This document shows, piece by piece, positions 11,901-24,204 of a DNA stretch of 64,000 nucleotides. Positions within the stretch are counted from its first letter, which is position 1; every line of letters starts with the position of its first letter. The notes below the pieces were generated by a model. It searched no databases and was not told the DNA's origin. It saw nothing but the letters and a program-made list of their open reading frames with translations. The position numbers and the translations under genes were made by a program. The DNA is taken from positions 15,033,655-15,097,654 of the forward strand of contig CAMZMU010000096.1 in assembly GCA_947311845.1 (NCBI GenBank). Reading direction: 5' to 3'. This DNA is from Poa pratensis (lineage: Eukaryota > Streptophyta > Magnoliopsida > Poales > Poaceae).

Positions 11901-13755
11901 GTTGTGTTGATGCTTGAGTAGTTTAGTGATTGTTTGCAATTGTTTGTTTATTAATTAGACGAGAACGCTGTCGGATTTATCGAGGAAGGAGAGTTTGTTG
12001 AATCTGAAGATCAAGACCAAGGCCACTTTGCCGAGCAAGGCAAGCTACTCTCTGAGCTTGCATCTATATACATCTATTTTGATTTACATGTTTTACTTAT
12101 AAAGAGCATAAGTGATTTATGTGGTGTTGCCACTAAAGCTATGATTTTGAAAACCCTTTTCTTTAAAAATAAGTATATTATTTTGACACCCTATATGGAG
12201 ATATTAGATGGAAATTCTTTTTCAAACTATAGGATGGGAAAAATATTGTTTACTCAAAACTCCTTTGAAAATACTTGTATGGATTGTGGATGCCGAGATG
12301 TCGGTGTTGAATTGAAGAAATGGTGAATGGGGATGTTTATGAAAAATGCACAGTGTGTCCCTGTACTTACGTCAACCAGCCGATAATCTGTGCGGCCACA
12401 TTTACCCACATATGGGAAAGGGCGTAGTCATATAGTTTGCTCATGTTAGTACTGGATGCCTCAACAACGGGGATGACCCCGTTCCATGAGGGGATGGTCT
12501 GAGGACCTACCCCTGACCCGGGTCCTCTTAAGAGAAGTCTATCGGAGGCCGGCATGAGTATATTGGAGAAAGAGGATTGAAGGTTCCACCATAAATCGCC
12601 GGGCAGAACTACGAGTCCTCACACTTAGATTCCGACGGGCTGGGTTAAGTGTGTTGGAAAGTTTCGTAGCGGTAGGGTCCTATACTAGCATGAGCAAAGG
12701 ACAGGCTATGGTCGGTGACTCAACTTCGCATACACCTTGTATGGCGGGACGTGGCTGACACGATGAGTTGCCGGATGGGTGTGGGAAAAGCGTGCTACCT
12801 CTGCAGAGGGTAAAACTATTCGAATAGCCGAGTCCTCGGATATGGACAGTTGGGAGGCCCTACTCTGACCATGTGCAAGTTTTGCAAAGTTTTGAGATTT
12901 GAAAATAAAATGGAGATGTGTTGTATCTGCAACTCTACCGACGGGCTGGTATGAGGTTGCTGGAGAATGATTTGACCATGACGGGCTATGGCCGAGAAGT
13001 GAAGAGTTTTGTGATTTGAAAGTGGAAAATGTTTTAGGCAACTATACCGAAGGGCTGGTATAAGGTTGTTGGAAAATGAAAAAGGAGGAGTTTTGGAGAA
13101 ATAAACCAAATGTTGATTTTTCGGGAAAATGTTTATAAAAGAGACTTCTTACCTTTTTCAACAAAGATGTATTTTCGGGAAAAAGTTTTAAAAGAGACTT
13201 CTTACAAAGACAGATTTATGGGAAAAGTTCTAAAATCCTTCTTTTCTTTTTCAATAAAGATATAGAGATTTCAAAACAAAGTTTTATTAAACAAAAGTCT
13301 ATCCTTCTCTTTTCAACAAGGATATAGAGTTTTCAAAGCAAACGAAGTTTTACTTAAACAATAAAAAGAGTAGTGCATGCTCATTCCGGGGGTAGTTTGC
13401 GAGTACATTCAAATGTACTCATATTGGTTTCGTCCCTGGCTATTGTCTTAGCCAGATTTTTGAAGAGGAGCAGTTTGAAGAGAAAAAGGAGCATTCATTG
13501 ACATCAATGCGAACTAGGGCGCTTCCCCAGTCAGCTGCCTGTAGGGTTGGCAAGTGACTTGGGCTCCACGTTGAATTGGTGATTTCCGCTGCGAGTACCT
13601 GATGAAGTTATGGCTTCAATCAAGTAAGTAAATTTATTCGGTATTTATGGGTGTTCTATGATACCAATTCGAGTTATGTGCAACAACAGACTGATCATGG
13701 GATTGTTGCAGGAAACATAACGAGTATCTCGGATACCTAATCCGGGGTCCTCACA
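8993..13755. mobile_element. Candidate solo LTR, 4.76 kb, TSD CGAAC
   Basis: Starts TGTAACATCCCAAATTT and ends GGGGTCCTCACA (TG...CA), with a perfect 5-bp duplication CGAAC at 8988-8992 and 13756-13760. No gag, pol or internal pair of long direct repeats was seen, so one very long LTR left after LTR-LTR recombination is the simplest reading; a non-coding element with undetected ends is the alternative. Contents: AT-rich 9000-10200; GC-rich 10280-11080 whose frames are low-complexity (Arg/Ala/Glu) with no recognised domain; AT-rich 11100-12330; a degenerate GACGGGCTGGTA repeat at 12630-13080; and a terminal part rich in AAAGTTTTA motifs. Confidence 0.65.
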
Positions 13756-13811
13756 CGAACCACGACCAGCACGTTAGTTTGAGCCTGCCTTCGATCCCAT
13801 GCATGTATGTA

Positions 13812-13934
13812 CTCCCTCCGTTCCAATTTAATTGACTTGCTATTCACCAAATGTGGATGTATTTAGACATGCTACATGTATAGATACATCAACATGTGGT
13901 GGATAGCAAGTCAATTAAATTGGAACGGAGGGAG
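13812..13934. mobile_element. Stowaway MITE, 123 bp
   Basis: CTCCCTCCGTTCCAATTTAA at the left and its inverse GGAACGGAGGGAG at the right; nearly the whole element is self-complementary, with TA target duplications at 13810-13811 and 13935-13936. Interior GATGTATTTAGACATG matches the 20.86-kb copy. Confidence 0.9.
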
Positions 13935-14034
13935 TATTTGTTTATGCTTGGGTCAATTCATGTGTCGGACTAGTAATTCCAAGCTTCATGATCTTGCTTG
14001 TCTGCATGGTTAGTTGTTTGTCAAGGTACACAAA

Positions 14035-14740
14035 GGCATCTCCGCCGGCGCCCCATAGCGTGTCCACCACATTTGAAAAAAGTGCCCGCTATCGGGAGCA
14101 CCGGACACATGTCCGTTGTCATTTGGATGGCTGCCCACAACAGCACCTCCTAAACGGCCATCCCTATTTAGTTTTTGCCTATTTTCATCAAGATGTTCAT
14201 ATTTCTATTTAAATGAAATAAAACTTGATTGCATATATAGTTCAACAATAATTTAAATATTGAAATAATATATAATTACTATAAATTTCAAATTCAACTT
14301 CAAGTTCCACAAGTTTTAGTAAGCAACACGACAACTGAATTACCCATTTCCTCTTAGCGCCAACACGTGATCGACTAGATCCTATTACAGTCGGTTATGA
14401 GTTGTTTCATCACAAATTTTCTAATGCATGACGAGGAATTAAAAAATCCAGCCAGGACGCCCTAATGTGGCTCGACAAAGAGGGTCCTGATACTCAAATA
14501 GTTGATCAAGGACCATATAAGCATCCCGTTCACTCTTCACGATCATGTTATGTATAATAACACAAACATTTATCTCCCACATCTGATCCAACATACGACT
14601 ATGATAGAGAAGGGTACCAGATAATAGCAAAACGGTTTTGGAGCACACAAATTGCCCGCTCCACATCTTTCTGGATACTCTCTCTCGTCTTCGGGGCAAA
14701 GTGACCCAAATTAATCTAATCCCTTATTTTGCGACTAAAT
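14035..14740 (-). mobile_element. PIF/Harbinger remnant
   Basis: The left end GGCATCTCCGCCGGCGCCCC resembles PIF/Harbinger termini (compare GAGCATCTCC at the 54.28-kb end). The interior includes a C-terminal transposase fragment (14439-14699, minus). No matching right terminus was found, so the element is internally deleted or truncated. The remainder is AT-rich non-coding sequence. Confidence 0.5.
14439..14699 (-). pseudogene. PIF/Harbinger transposase C-terminal fragment
   Basis: 86-aa frame with the block QMWEINVCVIIHNMIVKSERD, matching the conserved '..I...CVIMHNMIIEDE' segment near the end of DDE_Tnp_4 (ALP1-like) transposases. It retains the end of the catalytic domain only; the DDE-bearing part is absent. 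The N-terminal residues MPRRRERVSRKMWSGQFVC look like a degenerate '..RVERAFGVLQ..' segment. Non-functional. Confidence 0.6.
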
Positions 14741-15040
14741 TAATCTAATCTTTAACCCTGTAGTAGTTACAGTAGTACCAAGACAGGCGGCGTCAGGGTC
14801 GAGCGCTGGTTATTTCATTTTGCACGAAATAAACGGAACGGACGTAATTAACTATCGTGCTCGATCGAAGCTGCGCGCGTTGCGGACGAACGACCAATAA
14901 AATTCACATATATACGTACTGTACCACGCATGAGGCAGTACCACGTCCGCGTCACGTGGGTAGCGGATGGGCATCCCGTGGTAACGTACCCATGGTTGAC
15001 CAAACGTACGTCATGGCTGCCGGGCGGGCAACCACCCTAT
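14740..15040. repeat. Segmental duplication copy B, left part
   Basis: Aligns by eye with 22505-22790: ATCTTTAACYCTGTAGT, GGTTATTTC, CATGAAATAAACGGA / CACGAAATAAACGGA, GCAGTACCACGTCC, GGTAACGTAC and ACGTCATG occur in the same order. The counterpart's continuation is found at 20298, on the other side of the Helitron. Confidence 0.7.
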
Positions 15041-15337
15041 TCTACTATATACAATGGACGGAAGAATTCGCTTCCTGTCGTTGGTCCACGTCGCCAGCAA
15101 TCCTCGGCCGTTCGATCTCCGCGACGGACGGCCAGGATGACTCCACGTCGCCCCCGCGCGCGCACTGTAGCCCATCCGAATTTCTTCCAATCCGCTGCTG
15201 CCACGCGTCCCCAGTCACCGGCCGGTCACCCCGGTTCCAGCCGGTGACCCGCGTACACGATTTTTGGCGCACAAAATTTGCAAGAAAGCCCTTCGGGAGG
15301 ACCTAAATGTAAATTGGGAGAAACGCGCGGACTTTTC

Positions 15338-15345
15338 TATAAAAA
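15338..15345 (+). promoter_or_regulatory. TATA box ahead of a GC-rich leader inside the Helitron
   Basis: TATAAAAA, followed about 20-30 bases later by a pyrimidine-rich start-like region (GTGCTCTCCTCCCCCTCG) and 600 bp of CpG-rich sequence. A consensus-like splice donor CAG|GTAATC is at 15977/15978. This has the shape of a captured grass gene 5' end (promoter plus exon 1). Frames at 15264-15899 and 15278-15748 are Arg/Pro/Ala-rich with no recognised domain, so no protein is called. Confidence 0.4.
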
Positions 15346-18300
15346 CGCCATCGTGCTCTCCTCCCCCTCGCGCGGCGGCGAGGTTGCCGCGGCCGCCGAC
15401 GCGCGGCGCCGCCGATACGCGCCTCCCCGCACGGATCCACGGGCCGAGGGAGCTTCGCCGGCGCGACCTTCACCTCCTAGCCGACGGAAGCGTCACGGGG
15501 TGGCCGAAATCGGCCGGATTCGTCGCCGCCATCCTCCGCATGCGCCCCCGCGGTTTCGGCTGCCGGCGGCGGCTCCGGCGACCAGACGGCTCACCGTGCC
15601 GCCGATCCGGCTCTCCAGCGCCTCCTCCCCATCGCGGCCCCGCGCGCATCCGCCGCCGCGCGGGCGCGGAGCTCCAATCATCCTCATTTCCCCCACTGGC
15701 TCTCCTTCCCGATGCGGCTGCCTCCCGCCTTTACCGGCAATCTCCTGACGCATCCTCACCTGCAGCTCCCTCTCCGACGCGGACGGCGAGGTCGGCAGCG
15801 AGCAGAGAGAGCCGGCTGCGGGTGGTCGTCATGCTGCTTGGCGCTCGCCGGCCGGGCTGGCTGCGCGTGTGCGTTGCGCGCGAGGACGGCGTCAGCTGAG
15901 CACAACAGGGAGCGTCGTCCTGCTCGCCGGCCGGGCTAGCTAGCTGCGCACGCGCGTGCTCGCCGTACGGGCCTCAGGTAATCGATCGGCCGGATAGGTA
16001 GCTGCACGGCTATGCGTGCTCGCCGTCCGGCCGGACGGGCTAGCTATTTTTTTTCAGATCTGTCTATACATTTTGGTCTGATAATTTTTCATGGTTCATT
16101 TTGTGCTTTTATAAATATCCCATACTTAATTCAGCTCACAACTATGACTATGTCTAATAATTCAAATAGCTATGCACCGTAAGTTTCAAACTGCTTAACT
16201 CACTTCATATCATAAATTGTGTCACTATTGCATATGAACTGGTATACTAGATAGTGATGCGTCCATTAATGATGATGCACTATGACACATCGACACATAG
16301 TAGTGCAAAAATATTGTTTTATGTATTTTCCATTTTCCTTACAGAATGCTTAATTCTATCCATGGCTGCTGGCAGTGCAGGCTGGTGAAAGTTGACCGTC
16401 TGGTAGTAGAGCATGCTACATTCTTGCTCTAACTCCAGTATAAAAAACGTCAGTCATGCTCGCTGTTAGTGCAGATGTGAAAATCCATTTTGGTTTTTAC
16501 ATCTATCTCACACTGCCTTATTCCAGGTAATACAACATGGTCCAACTGACTTATACCATTAGTATCATGTTCTCACTTAGAAAGCATGTGAAAACAGTGA
16601 CTGCCAAAAAATTGACATTCTTTTAAAGAACGTAAGCAATAGAGACAAATGACTCATTTGGACCGATGATTATATTTCAGGGAAGTGGGAGTAATTACTT
16701 TTGTTCGGTGGCGATGAGAGAAATTCCTTAAGGTTCTCCTACATACTTTCCTTGCATTCCCGCATGATATCCAGGATTGGTAATAGATCAGTGTGCTACA
16801 TCTATTTGGTCAAAATGCTTCGTCATTCAGAGTTCAGTTCTATAGAATTGTTGTAGTGACACAACTATACATATAGAATTGTTGTAGTGACACAACTATA
16901 CATATGATTAAGTTCCTATATTGTTCCCTGTTTTTCTCTCTGAATCATTGACATGATTCTGGAAGATTCAGCTTGGTTGGATTAAGCTTGTGTTTCAGCT
17001 TTTTAACACATGTGACTGAAAATCACCCTGAGCGGATATATTTGTAAAGTACCGATGAACTACAAGCATGTACTGGAAGTTATGAGTGATTGCATCCCCT
17101 AGATAAATTATTTGTTCGTGGAGATGAGATATTCACTTTTTCTCTCGAGTCTAGGTTCAGTCGGAGAAGTTTTGACTGCTGGAGTGTTACATATTAACCA
17201 ACGCTGAAATGCACTGCAAAATTCATTTAGCTGAATTATTTGGTTGTGACTTATTGGCATCATTCATGGATTTTCGAGTTCTTAGAACCTATACTGTGAT
17301 TAGGAACATTACCTTACAGATTATGCTTCCATGTTTATTTCAGCGAAGCTTTGGAATTCATTTAGATCTATTATTGTTTGATGTATTGGATAGGATAGCT
17401 TCGTATTGTCGTTCTACAATTTCTGGTACTGTTTATTCTTCATGCTCCTTGGACCTGGGAACTATTCCTTCTTCTTTTATCTGCACATATTTCCACATGG
17501 ATAAGCACTCTGACTTGCTAAATGCATGGTTTAAACTACCGAGCACTGCTCTATTTTTTCTCAATCCTTTGTGGTTATATCCCTTCAAATATTGTGCTAA
17601 AGATGGGTTTTGACCGCTCCTCTATTTTTCCTTAATACTTTGTGGTTATACCTTTTCAGATATGGTGCTAAAGATGTGTGAGTACTTCAGTGCAACATGA
17701 GACCTTACCTACAGTTTTAGGTGGGATGTTTAGACATGCATCCTAATAGGTCCCCTTCCATGTATATTGACATGTTTTTGTTTCCTTCCAAGGTTATTGA
17801 TATGGTTTTCTGAGTACTAAATGGTGTATTCAGTGGCTAAGGACCAATGCTTCTACACATGACTCCAGTGATGTTATTATCATGTTCACAACCCTCACCA
17901 TAAGTGTAATTCTAGGGACTATATATTCTCTTCCATTGTAATTCACATTCAGAGAAACTTCGTCACATATTGACATGGTAGAGATTTACAGGTTCTCTTA
18001 CGGTAGGTTATTGACACAACAGCTTCTCAGATTCAGAGAAGGTTGATTCGCTATATTATTCTTCATATTAAATGGACATACTTTTGATACAACAAACAGT
18101 ACTCATATTTACGTAAGGACCATGCATTTATTTGTATCTAACAGCCAAGTTAAGAATTAGATAAATCGTTGTTCATCTGATTTACTTGATGTCACTACTC
18201 TAAAATCTCAATACATCTGCTTTACTGCTGTCTTCGTGCCAATAAATATGTTTCTGCAGGAAATTTTCTGAAAAAGCTTCAGGTTTCTTTATTAATGTCA

Positions 18301-19213
18301 AGCGTCTAAATGTGCAGGAGACACATTTGGTGCTTTCTCCAAGTCCTTGGTTTCATATAATCCAATATTTTTCCAAATCTTGCAAGTGGTAAAATAGGGG
18401 CCAGAAAACACTATGTCAGCCAAACGGCCACAACATTTTGCTTCCATTGGACATCTTCATATCAGAATTTCTCTTCTTATGCATTTAATTGAGCAACCAC
18501 AAATTTATGCTCACATGTAAGTCTTGTGGTATGCAATCAAACTATGGATGTTCGAGAGGACAGCGTTCTAGCACAAGAAGCATGGCACAAAAAGCTAATC
18601 AGCCTAATGTTTTGTTGTTATGTACAAGCTTACCGAACCACCGTACTGCCCGCTAAGGACAATGTTTTGCATTGCTGCCACGCTAAGAAAAACGTTGCAT
18701 TTCAATTTCTGCTGCAGGTCCAACTACCTATACAACTTAATGTGTTAATACAAAACAAAACCTCCAATACTTGCAAGCTATATTATGCAACTGGAATAGA
18801 AAAAACATCAATTCTTAAAACAGCTTATACAGTGCATGCTTTTTAATACGAATTTGAACGAATAACTCAAACAACTTACCATGCTAGACAGTAAAGGTTT
18901 CAATCGTCAATATCACCGAATCAACGGCCTACATAAGCCCACGTCAGTAGCGGACCTTAGGCCGAGATGTGCAATCCTACGGCACATTCCAGTCATCAAA
19001 TAAAGGAAATTGCAATCCAAAATCCCATTCTCAACTAGCAGAGGAAAGGAATAACGATTTAGGGCATGGTTTGACTAGAACAATAAATACGTTCCCCACG
19101 AGGGGCGGGCAAAACCCACTAGAGACTAAGAAAGCATGCCTGTGGAGAAGAGGCGTATGCCAAGTCAATTGCTACCAATGACCCACTGTCAGTTAAGCAG
19201 AAAAGCAGAAAAA

Positions 19214-19577
19214 ACTTAAAATTCAAAACATCATAACTTCCAAACCGTTATTCAGAAAATACAACCAAAATACCAAAATTTACAGAAAAAAAAGAACTTT
19301 ACACCTAACACATCTCCATACATGTTGCAAAACTCTCAAAAAAATTACAACAAGCAATATATCTTCTTATATTAATTGGAAAACATTTCAAAAAACCTTA
19401 AAATTCAAAAAAATCGTAACTTCGAAAACCTTATTCAGAAAAATACAACCAAAATACCTAAATTTACAGAAAAAAAAAGAACTTTACACCTAACACATCT
19501 CCATACATGTTTGCAAAACTTTCAAAAAAATTACAACAAGCAATATATCTTCTTATATTAATTGGAAAACATTTACG
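19214..19577. repeat. 182-bp tandem duplication in the Helitron tail
   Basis: CTTAAAATTCAAAA opens both units (19214 and 19396); both carry TTATTCAGAAAA, ATACAACCAAAATACC, TTTACACCTAACACATCTC and end in TAATTGGAAAACATTT. About 90% identical by eye. The rest of 19600-20260 is AT-rich, with short AAATGTCCA repeats. Confidence 0.8.
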
Positions 19578-20267
19578 TACATACCATCACAAAAAAATAC
19601 ATTTTCTAAATCAGTGCCATATAATCAAAATTCAAATGTACGCACATCAAAGTTTCAAATCTATTCAAATCTACTCATTGAAAATTCAAATTTACGTGAT
19701 TCAAAATTTCTAGCCTTTTTGAAAACTGCTCCGTTTCCAAGCATACAAATAATTCGAAACTGGAAAACCTCAACTTAAACGGTTCTCAAAAACTAAATTA
19801 CTACACGGGCGCGACATGGCTTTAGGGTTTACCAAAAAATTAACAAATGTCCATATTTTTTCCTCGAAAAATGGTCCAAACTATCCACTCGAACCCGAAC
19901 TAAATAATGTCCACAATTTTTCCCCCAAACAGTTCTACATAATTCTAAATATGATTTTGACATGATTCTAAATAATGGAAACTCAAAATTTAACAAATGT
20001 CCACATTCTTCCCACAAAAAATAGTCCGAACTACACATTCCATTTTGAAATAATTCTTCTCGGGGAAAAATGGCAAATATGTCAACGGGGCCACGTAAAA
20101 GAAAATATGCACGAGCAAAATTCAAATTTCAAATATCCATGTGCCTTAAAAATTTGTACTCCCCGTATAATATTCGAAAACTGGGTGATTTCCGAATTTG
20201 AGCAATTTTCGAAACTTTTAATCCACAACAACTTTACCGTTAAATTATTCGAAATTTAAGCCCACGG

Positions 20268-20297
20268 GCGCGGCGGAGCCCGCGCTTTGTCCCCTAG
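20268..20297 (+). other. Helitron 3' hairpin and CTAG terminus
   Basis: A perfect 6-bp stem GCGCGG/CCGCGC with a 6-nt loop, then TTTGTCCC and CTAG. In Helitrons this hairpin marks the end for rolling-circle transposition; the next base (T) fits insertion between host A and T. Confidence 0.75.
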
Positions 20298-21360
20298 TAG
20301 CATACAACGTGCATGTGCATGGATGGGCATGGATACGTTGACTTGTTCCGAAAACCTAATAAAAGTGGTGTCGACCAGGATGGGCATGGATACGTACACT
20401 GATGCGTGCATGCATGTGGTAATACACATTCGCTGGTTCATGGACCGGGTCGATCGATCAGTGTGGCAACACGCATGCATGCATGATATCTCACCATCGG
20501 TCGATTGCATGGCATGGCCATCTTCGTTCGTTCGTTCGTTCGACCTACTTTGGGTGAATGCAGATGCAATATGCATGCACTGTGGTATAGACCAGTATTA
20601 GTGCGGCCGGTATGCATGGCAGTGCTATCCAAGAGTAGTACTCTTACGTACCGTCACGATTCGCCTCGCCGGAATCGTAGACGATCGGCGGCCTCCCGAA
20701 AACGACTGATATCTACTGTAATACTTACTTTTGGCAGCGGTATATATACTTTTGATGTCGAGTTGTTAACTGACGACAAAATTAAAATCCCATGCTCCGA
20801 AACAGTACACTTGACGGACGGTGGTGCCATGCCACACTGACGCGGATTCAGATACTCCCTCCGTTCCAAATTAATTGACTTCCATTTCCCCAAATGTGGA
20901 TGTATCTAGACATGTTACAAGTATAGATACATCCACAATTGGACAAATTAAAGTCAATTAATTTGGAACGGAGGGAGTAGATAGTACGAGCAAAACATGT
21001 AAAGAGATTAAGTGGCTAAGCACTGTGCTATCGAGACAGAGTTTTGCACGTAACTTCAATATTCTGTCCATTATTTCTGCCCACAACCAAACTGTGCATC
21101 CATGATGTAAACGTTGACTTAAAACGAGGGTACGTGGCGCATATGGTCTTTGTCGATCGTCTGGACATGGAATAGACGGCAGCGCTCTCTCGCACTAGCT
21201 GTTGCACTACCTAGTACCCACAAATACAGTGGGCCGTACACGCCGAGATCGATCGACGCACTAAATGCACCGCGGCCAACGCACGCACGGGCGGCGACAG
21301 TTGGGCGACGGCCGGCGACCGAACACGACGACGCGCCAATTTTAATGGGACGTGGTTAAA
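20298..21360. repeat. Segmental duplication copy B, right part
   Basis: Matches copy C at 22880-23660 in order: GTTGACTTGT, GGATACGTACACTGATGC, GGCAGTGCTATCCA, CGGAATCGTAGACGATCGGC, CAGTACACTTGACG, TTAAGTGGCTAAGCACTGT, AGTGGGCCGTACACGCCGA and GCGGCCAAC. No gene is seen. The Stowaway at 20855-20977 is missing from copy C. Confidence 0.75.
20855..20977. mobile_element. Stowaway MITE, 123 bp
   Basis: CTCCCTCCGTTCCAAATTAA...TTGGAACGGAGGGAG, flanked by TA. Copy C of the surrounding duplication lacks it, so insertion came after the duplication. Confidence 0.9.
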
Positions 21361-22505
21361 AGTTCTAGTTCTAAAATTCAATTACTTTATGGAAATTAGT
21401 TGATAAATTCATTTAGATGAGCAAAAGTAGATAAAAAGCGATCAAGTTTTACGATTTGGACACTGACCATCCAAAATGGTCTTTGTGTGAAAGTTGAATT
21501 GATGGCATTTTGCACTATATTCATGCTGCCTAGCGCAGTCATGAATGTTCACACATGATTAATTATTTTGTGAGGGTTCTTTTTTTTCTTCAAAATATGC
21601 AAAAATACATGTTTATGATTTTTCTTAGCAACTAATACAAATAAAATGAATCCATATCATAGTATTGCATTTTTTGAGATTTTATTTTATTTTTTGATTA
21701 TTTTTGAAATGGGGTCAAAATTTCTGGCACAACTACTCATAATAGTAAGGGCTGGAATCTTTCAACATACTCCGTGGCTATTGCATTAAATACTATTACT
21801 GTGTCTTAAAATCATTTTTGACATTTTTAGAAGTAAAATAGAATCCACTCGAAGTTCGCATTTTAATTACTTTCGAGAAATCAGTCAAATTCATTTAAAT
21901 GGGCGGAAAGCAAGGAAATTATTAAATACTTGGAACTAGCCATCCAATATGATCTCCTTAATTTGCTTGAAAATTTGAAAGGTGCCATTTTGCGCCATAT
22001 TCTTTGCATTTGCTTCGTAAAACCTTACCTTGGCACTTACACAATGAAAATGTGTTTTCTTAACAAAAAGGTGAAATCTAATCTTGACACTATTATTTGG
22101 CATGACAAGATTCACCCCAGTACCAAATATGATGACATGATCATGAACTATGCTATGGATATGGCCAAGACGGGCTGATTTGCCAAGTGGAATTGAGGAT
22201 GTTGTTGCCGCGCGAGTGTGCGATAGTTTGCACTTGGTTAACTTGAAGTCACTTGATGACGCCAATGCGGCCTTTTCACCGACCAATGATGCCTCCAAAT
22301 TAAATTATTCTCATCCTTTTTCTTTTTGGGTGGATGTTGTTGCCGAGGCCCGAGTGTGCGATAATTTGTACTTGGTTAACTTGAAGGCACAAACCAATAT
22401 AGCATTTTCAGCGACCTAGATGCCTCCAAATTTTTCAGCGACCTAGAGGTCCTTTTTCTTTTTGTCTGGATGGTTAAATTGCTTATCACGTGTGCAAAGC
22501 GAGAA
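21360..22505. repeat. Non-coding spacer with two internal duplications
   Basis: A diverged pair is seen at about 21370-21530 and 21845-22010 (shared TCAATTACTTT / TTAATTACTTTCGAGAAAT, AAATTCATTTA, CCATCCAA, GCCATTTTGC and ATATTC). A tighter tandem pair is near 22197-22300 and 22333-22410 (GATGTTGTTGCCG, GAGTGTGCGATA, TTTG, ACTTGGTTAACTTGAAG). No ORF with a recognisable domain. Confidence 0.55.
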
Positions 22506-23945
22506 ATAAATCAATCTTTAACTCTGTAGTTAGTCCAAGGACGCATTGGTTATTTCCTTTGGCATGAAATAAACGGAGGTAACTTCCGTGATCGAAGCTG
22601 CGCGGCGGCGGCGGCTACGGGCGACATGAAATGCGCTTACCGCACGTGGCAGTACCACGTCCACGTCAACGTTACGTGAGTGTGGTCGCGCGCGACAGGT
22701 TGGGCATCCCCTGGTGGTAAGTGGTAACGTACTCATGTTTGACCGATCATTACGTCATGCATGGGACGGTGAAAAGGTAAGGTACATTGGCTACCTACAG
22801 ACGTGTTATTTCAACGAATGAAATACGCCACGCTAGCTGGTGCATGGAACCTTCAACAATACTCTCTCGCCGTTGACTTGTGCTGAGCCTAATAAAACTC
22901 AACCAGGCCGGATGGCCATATTTGCATCGATGGATACGTACACTGATGCATGCATGTACATTATGTGGTGCGGTTGTGCAGCGCACAGTCATCTATCATG
23001 GGTATGGCAGTGCTATCCAGGAGTAGTCTTACGTATATTCGCCTCTCCGGAATCGTAGACGATCGGCGGCCGGCCATGCATTTGGCTGCGAGCTAGCGCG
23101 CGCATGCTCTTGAACGCGACTGTCTCTAATTTGTTCCTAGCATGCTTAATTACTTTCGGCAGGGGTATGCTTTGATCAATGTCGATTTGTGTTAACGCAC
23201 GGCCGGACGACAAAAAAAAACCCATGCTACGAAACAGTATACTTGACGACTGACGGTGCCACTGACGCTGGTTAATTCAGATAGTCCACGTATACATAGT
23301 ACATGCACTACTACAGAGCTTAAGTGATTAAGCACTGTCCTCGAGACAGAGTAACTCCAGTCCTTTGTCCACTGTTTCACGCAACCTGGCCTTAATTTAA
23401 TCTGCCCATGACCAAACTGTGCATCGATCCATGAATACACGCAGTAGCCAGTACTCCGTGTGTTGACTTAGAACGAACGAGGGTATACGTGTCGCATATG
23501 GTCTGGTCTGGTCTGGTCGTCTGGACAAATCCAGCGGGCCGTACACGCCGATCGGGCGCACGTGCAAGCATGTGTGGCACTAAATGTACCACGGCCAACA
23601 CACGCACGGACGCCGGCGACGACGGCCGGCCGGGGGCGCCGGCCATCGAACACGACGCCGCCTGATCACTTCCATCGGCTGGGAAGCAACACGTACGCAG
23701 AACAGACCTACCCACCGCCGCGCATGCACAGCTCCGGCCGCCGGCCGGATTCCTGTGTAGCTCGCTCGAATGCTGGCTGGCCGCCCGTCGCCCTCACGCC
23801 TACGCTGGAATATCTGGCTACTGCTGCGGCTGCAGTTGCTACGCCGGAATGGTACGTGTACGCACGTCCACAAACGGACGCGCGCGATTTGCGCGCCAAG
23901 GAACACGTACTGACGTACGCGTCGGTCGATTCTTCCCCGATACGC
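22505..23945. repeat. Segmental duplication copy C (no Helitron)
   Basis: A continuous version of the sequence split in copy B: 22505-22790 matches 14740-15040 and 22880-23660 matches 20310-21360. Its right end (23780-23945) matches copy A (3900-4125), including CGCTGGAATAT, TGGCTAC, GGAATGGTACGT, GACGCGCGCGATTTGCGC and GGTCGATTCTTCCCCG. No gene is supported; the GC-rich frames at 23562-24164 have no recognised domain. Confidence 0.75.
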
Positions 23946-24204
23946 GCGGCGCGGCTGGCTTTCTCTCGCGTACGTGGGAGCGCCTATACAGCGCGCTACG
24001 CGAAGCTTGCTTCCCTTCGCGTACCCCTCCCTCCCTTCCTTCGACGCGCTAACGGGCCAGGCCCACTGACTGCTTCGCACGTGCTCACGCGAAGAAGCCC
24101 TTCGATGGTTTGCCTTTCATTTCGTTTTGATTATTTAACGTTTGACTGTTTCTTGCATTTTTGACTGTTTTCCCGTTGTTTTATCTTATTCATATAGTTC
24201 GCGA

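Larger units (their letters stand above)
15041..20297 (+). mobile_element. Helitron, about 5.26 kb
   Basis: The left end TCTACTATATAC has the TC start and CTACTATAT character of grass Helitrons. The right end has a hairpin GCGCGG-CGGAGC-CCGCGC (20268-20285), a 12-nt spacer and CTAG, followed by host T. Paralogous copy C (22.5-23.7 kb) is continuous across the corresponding point, giving an empty-site test. No Rep/helicase ORF was seen, so it is non-autonomous. The interior has a GC-rich leader with TATA box (15338-15980), then about 3 kb of intron-like AT-rich sequence (16000-18950) without a recognisable gene, and an AT-rich tail with a 182-bp tandem duplication. The left boundary is good to a few bases; the expected host A directly before TC is T here. 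Confidence 0.75.

Noticed and set aside
15264..15899. 211-aa plus-strand frame in the Helitron GC-rich leader
   Set aside because: Arg/Pro/Ala/Ser-rich, overlapped by equally long frames; better explained as a leader or captured exon with biased composition.
17209..17613. 134-aa plus-strand frame inside the Helitron
   Set aside because: Hydrophobic, Cys/Leu/Phe-rich translation typical of AT-rich intron-like DNA; no motif or gene context.
23562..24164. 200-aa plus-strand frame at the end of copy C
   Set aside because: The paralogous copies A and B do not keep this frame open, so it is not under coding constraint.
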